The translations under genes and the position numbers were made by a program. The notes below the pieces were generated by a model. That model was not told where the DNA came from. It made no database searches and saw only the letters and a program-made list of their open reading frames with translations. From Timema cristinae (taxonomy: Eukaryota > Arthropoda > Insecta > Phasmatodea > Timematidae), in the NCBI GenBank assembly GCA_039000515.1, contig JBCFYV010000012.1, positions 90,773,588 to 90,837,587 on the forward strand: 64,000 bases of DNA, given 5' to 3'. This document shows, piece by piece, positions 57,701 through 64,000 of this stretch; positions within the stretch are counted from its first letter, which is position 1; each line of letters opens with the position of its first letter.

Positions 57701-60700
57701 AAATAAGAGACTCCATTGTGCTATTTAATACGTACGTTCCGATTTAAAGCTAATTTACTCCAAAATTCGGCAGATCTGGGTACCACACCTATGTAGATTA
57801 GTTGTAGGCACCTATAAGTGTATTCGCCACCATGTGTGCTCGTGTGACAATTTCAAATATAAAGTTGTGGCACCTTAAATTAGAGACTCCATTGTGCTAT
57901 TTAATTACGTACGTTCCGATTTAAAGCTAATTTACTCCAAATTCCGGTCAGAAACGGGTACCACACCTATGTAGATTAGTTGTAGTCACCTATAAGTGTA
58001 TTTCCACCATGTGTGCTCGTGTGACAATTTCAAATATAGAAGTTGTGGCACCTTAAATAAGAGTTTCCATTTCGTATTTAAGTACGTTCCATTTAAAGGT
58101 AATTTACTCCAAAATTCCGGCAGATCCTGGGTACCACACTATGTAGATTATTGTAGGCACCTATAAGTGTATTCGCCACCATGTGTGTTTGTGTGACAAT
58201 TTCAAATATAGAAGTTGTGGCACCTTAAATTAGAGACTCCATTGTGCTATTTAATTCGTACGTTCCTATTTAAAGGTAATTTACTCCAAAATTCCGGCAG
58301 ATCCGGGTACCACACCTATGTAGATTAGTTGGTAGGCACCTATAATTGTATTCGCCACCATGTGTGCTAGTGTGACAATTTCAAATATAGAAGTTGTGCA
58401 CCTTAAATTAGAGACTCCATTGTGCTATTTAATACGTACGTTCCTATTTAAAGCTAATTTACTCCAATATTCCGGTCAGATAACGGGTACCACACCTATG
58501 TAGATTATTGTAGGCACCTATGAGTGTATTCGCCACCATGTGTGCTCGTGTGACAATTTCAAATATAGAAGTTGTCGCACCTTAAATTAGAGACTCCATT
58601 GTGCTATTTAATACGTACGTTCCATTTAAAGTAATTTACTCCAAAATTCCGGCAGATCTGGGTACCACACCTATGTAGATTAGTTGTAGGCACCTATAAG
58701 TTTATTCACCACCATGTGTGCTCGTGTGACAATTTCAAATATAGAAGTTGTGGCACCTTAAATTAGAGACTCCATTGTGCTATTTAATACGTACGTTCCG
58801 ATTTAAAGCTAATTTACTCCAAAATTCCGGCAGATCCGGGTACCACACCTATGTAGATTAATTGTAGGCACCTATGAGTTATTCCCATCATGTGTTGCTC
58901 CTGTGACAATTTCAAATATAGAATTGTGGCAGCTTAAATTAGAGACTCCATTGTGCTATTTAATACGTACGTTCCGATTTAAAGCTAATTTACTCCAAAA
59001 TTCCGGCAGATCCTGGTACCACACCTATGTAGATTAGTTGTAGGCACCTATAAGTTATTCCCACCATGTGTGCTCGTGTGACAATTTCAAATATAGAAGT
59101 TGTGGCACCTTAAATTAGAGACTCCATTGTGTATTTAACTACTTACGTTCCGATTTAAAGTAATTTACTCCAAAATTCCGGCAGATCCGGGTACCAACAC
59201 CTATGTAGATTAGTTGTAGGCACCTATGAGTGTATTCGCCACCATGTGTGCTCGTGTGACAATTTCAAATATAGAAGTTTGTGCACCTTAAATTAGAGAC
59301 TCCATTGTGCTATTTAATACGTACGTTCCATTTAAAGCTAATTTACTCCAAAATTCCGGCAGATCTGGGTACCACACCTATGTAGATTAGTTGTAGTCAC
59401 CTATAAGTTTATTCACCACCATGTGTGCTCGTGTGACAATTTCAAATATAGAAGTTGTGGCACCTTAAATTAGAGAACTCCATTGTTGCTATTTAATACG
59501 TACGTTCCGATTTAAAGCTAATTTACTCCAAAATTCCGGCAGATCCGGGTACCAACCTATGTAGATTAATTGTAGGCACCTATGAGTGTATTCGCCACCA
59601 TGTGTGTTTGTGTGACAATTTCAAATATAGAAGTTGTGGCACCTTAAATTAGAGACTCCATTGTGCTATTTAAACGTTACGTTCCGATTTAAAGCTAATT
59701 TACTCCAAAATTCCGGCAGATCTGGGTACCACACCTATGTAGATTAGTTGTAGGCACCTATAAGTGTATTCGCCACCATGTGTGCTAGTGTGACAATTTC
59801 AAATAAGAAGTTGTGGCACCTTAAATTAAGACTCCATTGTGCTATTTAATACGTACGTTCCGATTTAAAAGCTAATTTACTCCAAAATTCCGGCAGATCT
59901 GCGTACCACACCTATGTAGATTAGTTGTAGGCACCTATAAGTGTATTCGCCACCATGTGTGCTCGTGTGACAATTTCAAATATAGAAGTTGTGGCACCTT
60001 AAATTAGAGACTCCATTGTGCTATTTAATACGTACGTTCCTATTTAAAGGTAATTTACTCCAAAATTCCGGCAGATCTGGGTACCACACCTATGTAGATT
60101 AGTTGTAGGCACCTATAAGTTTATTCACCACCATGTGTACTCGTGTGACAATTTCAAATATAGAAGTTGTGGCACCTTAAATTAGAGACTCCATTGTGCT
60201 ATTTAATACGTACGTTCCGATTTAAAGCTAATTTACTCCAAAATTCGGCAGATCTGGGTACCACACCTATGTAGATTAGTTGTAGGCACCTATAAGTTTA
60301 TTCACCACCATGTGTGCTCCTGTGACAATTTCAAATATTAAAGTTGTGGCACCTTAAATTTAGGACTCCATTGTGCTATTTAATACGTACGTTCCTATTT
60401 AAAGGTAATTTACTCCAATATTCCGGCAGATCCGGTCACCACACCAAAATGTAGATTAATTGTAGGCACCTATGAGTGTATTCGCCACCATGTGTGCTCG
60501 TGTGACAATTTCAAATATAGAAGTTGTGGCACCTTAAATTAGAGACTCCATTGTGGTTTTTAAAAACTTACGTTCTATTTAAAGTAATTTACTCCAAAAT
60601 TCCGGAAGATCTGGGTACCATACATATGTAGATTAATTGTAGGCACCTATGAGTGTATTCGCCACCATTTGTGCTCGTGTGACAATTTCAAATATAGAAA

Positions 60701-61268
60701 GTTGTGGCACCTTAAAGTAGAGACTCCATTGTGGTATTTAACACTTACGTTCCTATTTAAAGGTAATTTACTCCAAAATTCCGGCAGATCCGGGTACCAC
60801 ACCTATGTAGATTAGTGGTAGGCACCTATAAGTGTATTCGCCACCATGTGTGCTAGTGTGACAATTTCAAATATAGAAGTTGTTGCACCTTAAATTAAAG
60901 AATCCATTGTGCATTTAATACGTACGTTCCGATTTAAAGCTAATTTACTCCAAAATTCCGGCAGATCTGGGTACCACACCTATGTAGATTAGTTGTAGGC
61001 ACCTATAAGTGTATTCGCCACCATGTGTGCTAGTGTGACAATTTCAAATATAGAAGTTGTGGCACCTTAAATTAGATTTTCCATTTCGCTTCGTACGTTC
61101 CCATTTAAAGGTAATTTACTCCAAAATTCCGGCAGATCTGGGTACCACACCTATGTAGATTAGTTGTAGGCACCTATAAGTGTATTCGCCACCATGTGTG
61201 CTGGTGTGACAATTTCAAATACAGATGTGGTTTCACCTTAAATTAGAGTCAACATTGCGCTATATAAC
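54800..61268 (+). repeat. 178-bp satellite array, plus orientation
   Basis: Tandem units of about 178 bp. The landmark TACTCCAAAATTCCGG occurs at or near 59701, 59878, 60056, 60234, 60411, 60590, 60769, 60946 and 61117 (spacings 177, 178, 178, 177, 179, 179, 177, 171). Units include GGCACCTATAAGTGTATTCG, CACCATGTGTGCTCGTGTG and the palindromic ACGTACGT. There are about 36 units. Variants exist, such as CCGATTTAAAGC versus CCTATTTAAAGG and GACTCCATTGTG versus GTTTCCATTTCG. The left third carries growing homopolymer damage. The array stops about 0.3 kb before the ELP1 start codon. No transcription or function can be read from it. Confidence 0.96.
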
Positions 61269-61575
61269 ATTAACCACCTGTTATCACTATGCTGCGCTCT
61301 ATTTTCTTATATAGAACTAAATTATTGTACTTATCGCTCTCTATGAGATGCTTTGGAACTAATTTTCGATGTTAGCGCTACCTATTAGAATGTTTGGAAC
61401 TAATATTTGTTGTAGTGTCTTTTACTTTTCATATGTTGGCCAACATGTGGAAAAAACCGGTTAGTTTATTGTGGTTGTGGCGGACTTCTGCAAGCTAATA
61501 GTTCAGCCCAATGTAAAAGTAGTAATTTGCGATATTTATTTTTTTGGCTTCAGATAGTCATAAGCTTGACTTAAA
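61269..61575 (+). promoter_or_regulatory. ELP1 5' flank, likely promoter/5' UTR
   Basis: This is the only unique DNA between the satellite and ELP1, so the promoter or a 5' UTR must lie here or beyond the array. It holds two imperfect copies of a TTTGGAACTAAT-containing segment (about 61351 and 61394). A possible acceptor TTTTTTTGGCTTCAG ends at about 61553, which would mean a further 5' UTR exon upstream. No TATA box is obvious. Confidence 0.4.
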
Positions 61576-63932
61576 ATGAAAAATCTTGCTTTATTTAAAT
61601 TTCAAAATGTGGACATTGATTGCTCGGAGATCGTCAATCTTTTTTGCATTGATTCACAATTTGGTGATATCTACATCTATGGTGAAGGTTATGTATTCAA
61701 AATTACTCATATTACACAGAAAGTAACACGAGAATGTAATTTACTTGATTATTATGAAGCGAGTGATATTCCATCACTTGTGAATATAAATTGTAATCCA
61801 GTTGCTGAAAATATTTGCCTTGCGTTTGAAAATGGTGATGTGCTGACAGTGGAACACCGCACGAATATTATAGTGTGTGTCGGATTTGTTGACAGTGGAC
61901 TGAAATCTTTATGTTGGAGTCCAGATCAAGAGGTTGTGTGTATGGTTACTGGTCGCGATACTGTAATCATTATGACAGGAACATTTGATCCTATTACTGA
62001 AGTCGACTTACATCAGGACAGTTTTGGGGAGAAGCAGTTCATCACCGTAGGTTGGGGGAAAAAGGAAACTCAATTTCATGGTTCTGAAGGTAAGGCAGCT
62101 CGCTTTGTTACACAAGACGTTAATAATCCAAATTCAAACAAGGATGACGGGATAGCTCTGATTAGCTGGCGCGGTGATGGTTTACTATTTGCGGTGAGTG
62201 TGGTCAGTAAAGAAAACGTAAGGTACATTCGTATTTTCAACCGGGAAGGTGTGTTGCAGTATACGAGTGAGAAACTATCGGGCTTAGAGAGTGTTTTAGC
62301 TTGGCGCCCATCCGGAAATCTTTTGGCTACCACTCAACAGTTACCGAACAAATACATCGTAGCTTTCTTTGAAAAGAATGGCTTGAGTCATGGAGAATTT
62401 TCTCTCCCTTTTAGTAGTAGTGAAAGGAAGGTTCTTCAGCTTTTATGGAATACTGAGTCAACAATTTTAACTGTACATTGTGAAAATGTGGCCTCAAGCG
62501 ACACAAGCTTATATTTTTATACAGTGAACAATTATCATTGGTATTTGAAACAAGTTTTAGACTTCTCTAAGGACCGGAAAATATGCTGTGTTGAGTGGGA
62601 CATCGAGAGTAAAAATCGCTTGCATGTGATTTGTGAAGGTGGCCACTACTTTTGCTATGATTGGACTTGGGTGACAAACCACAGCTATGGGAATGCAACA
62701 AGTAACGGTGCTTTTGTGGCAGTTATTGACGGAGGTAACTTAATCTTCTAGTTAAAACCTTTATACATTATTAAATTATTTATATTTCACATGTAGGTCC
62801 CCTTCCATGTCTTAATAACAGATATAATAGAGAAACAACACTATTTGTATGGTATACATAGTATACATAGTGAAATATCCATAATGATACTTGTACAAAT
62901 TTTTATACATAAAATATTTCTGCTATAAGAAAATAAATTTACCTATGTCTTAGGCCTAGGTTTTTCCTAGTACCTAATTTAAGGTTTTTACAAGACATTT
63001 TGAAAACTAAAAAGTTTTAAAAAGGCTACCTGGCCTATCAACAATTCTTTAACCTAAGCTATTGAGCCTGCATCATGGCGACTAGTGGCAGATCATTCTG
63101 CTGAAATCTCTTTTGTTTAGGTTGATGAGGACAAGAAAAACTGCATCAGAGAGACAAATCAGAAATATGACATTTTTGTAATATTGTTATGTTTCAACTT
63201 CACTACAAATATGTGTTAATTTTTTAATCTATTTTTTTCATCACCATGTCTAGCTTCCTGTTCGGGTTATTTGCAAGATAGGCATACATGTGTTATTACT
63301 ACTCTGCACTACACCAATAATGAATTACCAATTCATCAACACTTTTGGATTTCACTCATTAACACTAAGAGACTTTTTCCTGCAGGACTCCCAACTTAAT
63401 GGTATCACAAGGGGCTATTTTTAATTTTGAAAGCACAACCCCTCAACATGCTTACTTATAGCTGAGTTCACTGTAGCCATTCTTTTGATAAAATGACACC
63501 TATACTGTAAATGCAATTCTTTAAATGACAAATCACTATACTATCTGAACTACCTAAATTATTATTCTTTCTGGTCTATATATACAATTTCTTTAATGTC
63601 AGATGAAATCTTGTTGACATCATTCCGGAGTAAAGTGACTCCGCCACCCATGTCCGACCAGAAAGTCAAGCTGCTGGCCGCCATAAATGCGGTGATGTTC
63701 GGTTTCGATGATAACAGTGCATGTGCTGTGCTGGCGGATGGTCGGCTGGTGGCGTTGGTTCAAGACAAAGTGGGAGGTCCCCACCAGGTGCAGTGGGTGT
63801 GGAAGTTGTCTCAGAATGCACTGAGATATTGCATCATTGGGTGTGGCTATCTGCTGATACGTTTATCTGCTGCTCTGGAACTCACGTTATGCTTCTGGTT
63901 CGAGATCCTCAGCAGGAGAAACTTTTCTTAAG
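61576..63932 (+). CDS. ELP1: Elongator complex protein 1, N-terminal part (exons 1-2, cut by window end)
   Basis: ELP1 (IKAP) is the scaffold of the Elongator complex, which helps modify wobble uridines in tRNA anticodons, mainly in the cytoplasm. Exon 1 (61576-62734) encodes 386 residues and starts MKNLALF, like vertebrate MRNLKLF. Motifs of the first WD40 propeller: CWSPDQE (113-119), FGEKQFITVGWGKKETQFHG (150-169), SWRGDG (197-202), FNREGVLQYTSE (221-232), LAWRPSG (241-247), FFEKNGLSHGEFSLPF (264-279), NYHWYLKQ (319-326) and RLHVICEG (348-355). Exon 2 (63603-63932) continues with TPPPMSD and encodes WLSADTF further on. GT-AG borders; intron 1 is 868 bp. Exon 2 changes frame at about 63829, fixed by one extra T. 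About 500 of the usual ~1,300 residues are present. A donor at 63933 leads into an intron that runs off the window. Confidence 0.94.
63829..63830 (+). other. ELP1: Apparent 1-nt deletion site in ELP1 exon 2
   Basis: Up to here the frame gives KLSQNALRY. After it, the conserved HHWVWLSADTFICCSG segment is in another frame. One more T in the TATT at 63827-63830 joins them as RY-L-HHW. A single missing base in a short run is the typical residual long-read error. Real disruption is unlikely, since conservation continues to the splice donor. Confidence 0.78.
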
Positions 63933-64000
63933 GTGAAGAAACATTTTCTGTAAAAGTTAGTTTGTCACAAATATTGATAGAACAAACTGTTAGGATTTTT

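Noticed and set aside
54800..61268. Regular repeats as a CRISPR-like array
   Set aside because: Whole units of about 178 bp repeat without unique spacers, and the context is an animal genome. It is a satellite.
42540..61268. Simple fold-back (palindromic read) explaining both satellite orientations
   Set aside because: Left of the minus arm I find no reverse copy of the ELP1 flank, and the arms differ in length (about 2.9 and 6.5 kb). A misjoin is still possible.
61576..62751. ELP1 exon 1 as a complete 391-residue single-exon gene
   Set aside because: The last five residues come from reading through a splice donor at 62735. The protein continues in frame from 63603 with conserved sequence.
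63827..63830. Programmed frameshift in ELP1
   Set aside because: There is no slippery heptamer, and the change fits a missing T in a short run. The family is not known to use recoding.

Overview
The window is nuclear DNA of an invertebrate animal, probably an arthropod. It is AT-rich, its two protein genes are split by GT-AG introns, and it is crowded with tRNA-derived SINEs, short inverted-repeat DNA transposons and a satellite. The phylum is an inference from protein resemblance, and I could not name the species.

Layout. 0-2.8 kb: a decayed hAT-type transposon with a second hAT element and two SINEs nested in it. 2.8-10.2 kb: intergenic DNA with many SINE copies on both strands, ending in a 100-N scaffold gap (10203-10302). 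10.49-19.56 kb: sideroflexin-2 (SFXN2) in eight coding exons on the + strand. Its introns carry a SINE with a long TAA tract, a LINE reverse-transcriptase relic, another SINE and small inverted-repeat elements. 19.6-38 kb: gene-free DNA with MITE-like elements, a pogo/Tigger-like element, a PIF/Harbinger element holding a transposase fragment and a ~66-bp minisatellite, and more SINEs. 38.45-54.8 kb: a block in which normal sequence dissolves into homopolymer runs; this is almost certainly failed long-read consensus. Inside it, a ~178-bp satellite (minus orientation, about 42.5-45.4 kb) and a SINE (about 53.5 kb) can still be recognised. 54.8-61.27 kb: the same satellite on the + strand, damaged at its left end and clean at its right end. 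61.576 kb to the window end: the first two coding exons of ELP1 (Elongator subunit 1) on the + strand, cut by the window edge.

The two genes are unrelated in function: SFXN2 is a mitochondrial carrier-like protein and ELP1 is the scaffold of the tRNA-modifying Elongator complex. Both are well conserved, and each has one apparent 1-nt deletion in or next to a short homopolymer, which fits residual consensus error rather than gene decay. I found no convincing undescribed biological system. The observations most worth following are the satellite present in both orientations with a local five-unit higher-order pattern, the SINE families with different heads but one shared 3' tail, and the minisatellite inside the Harbinger element.
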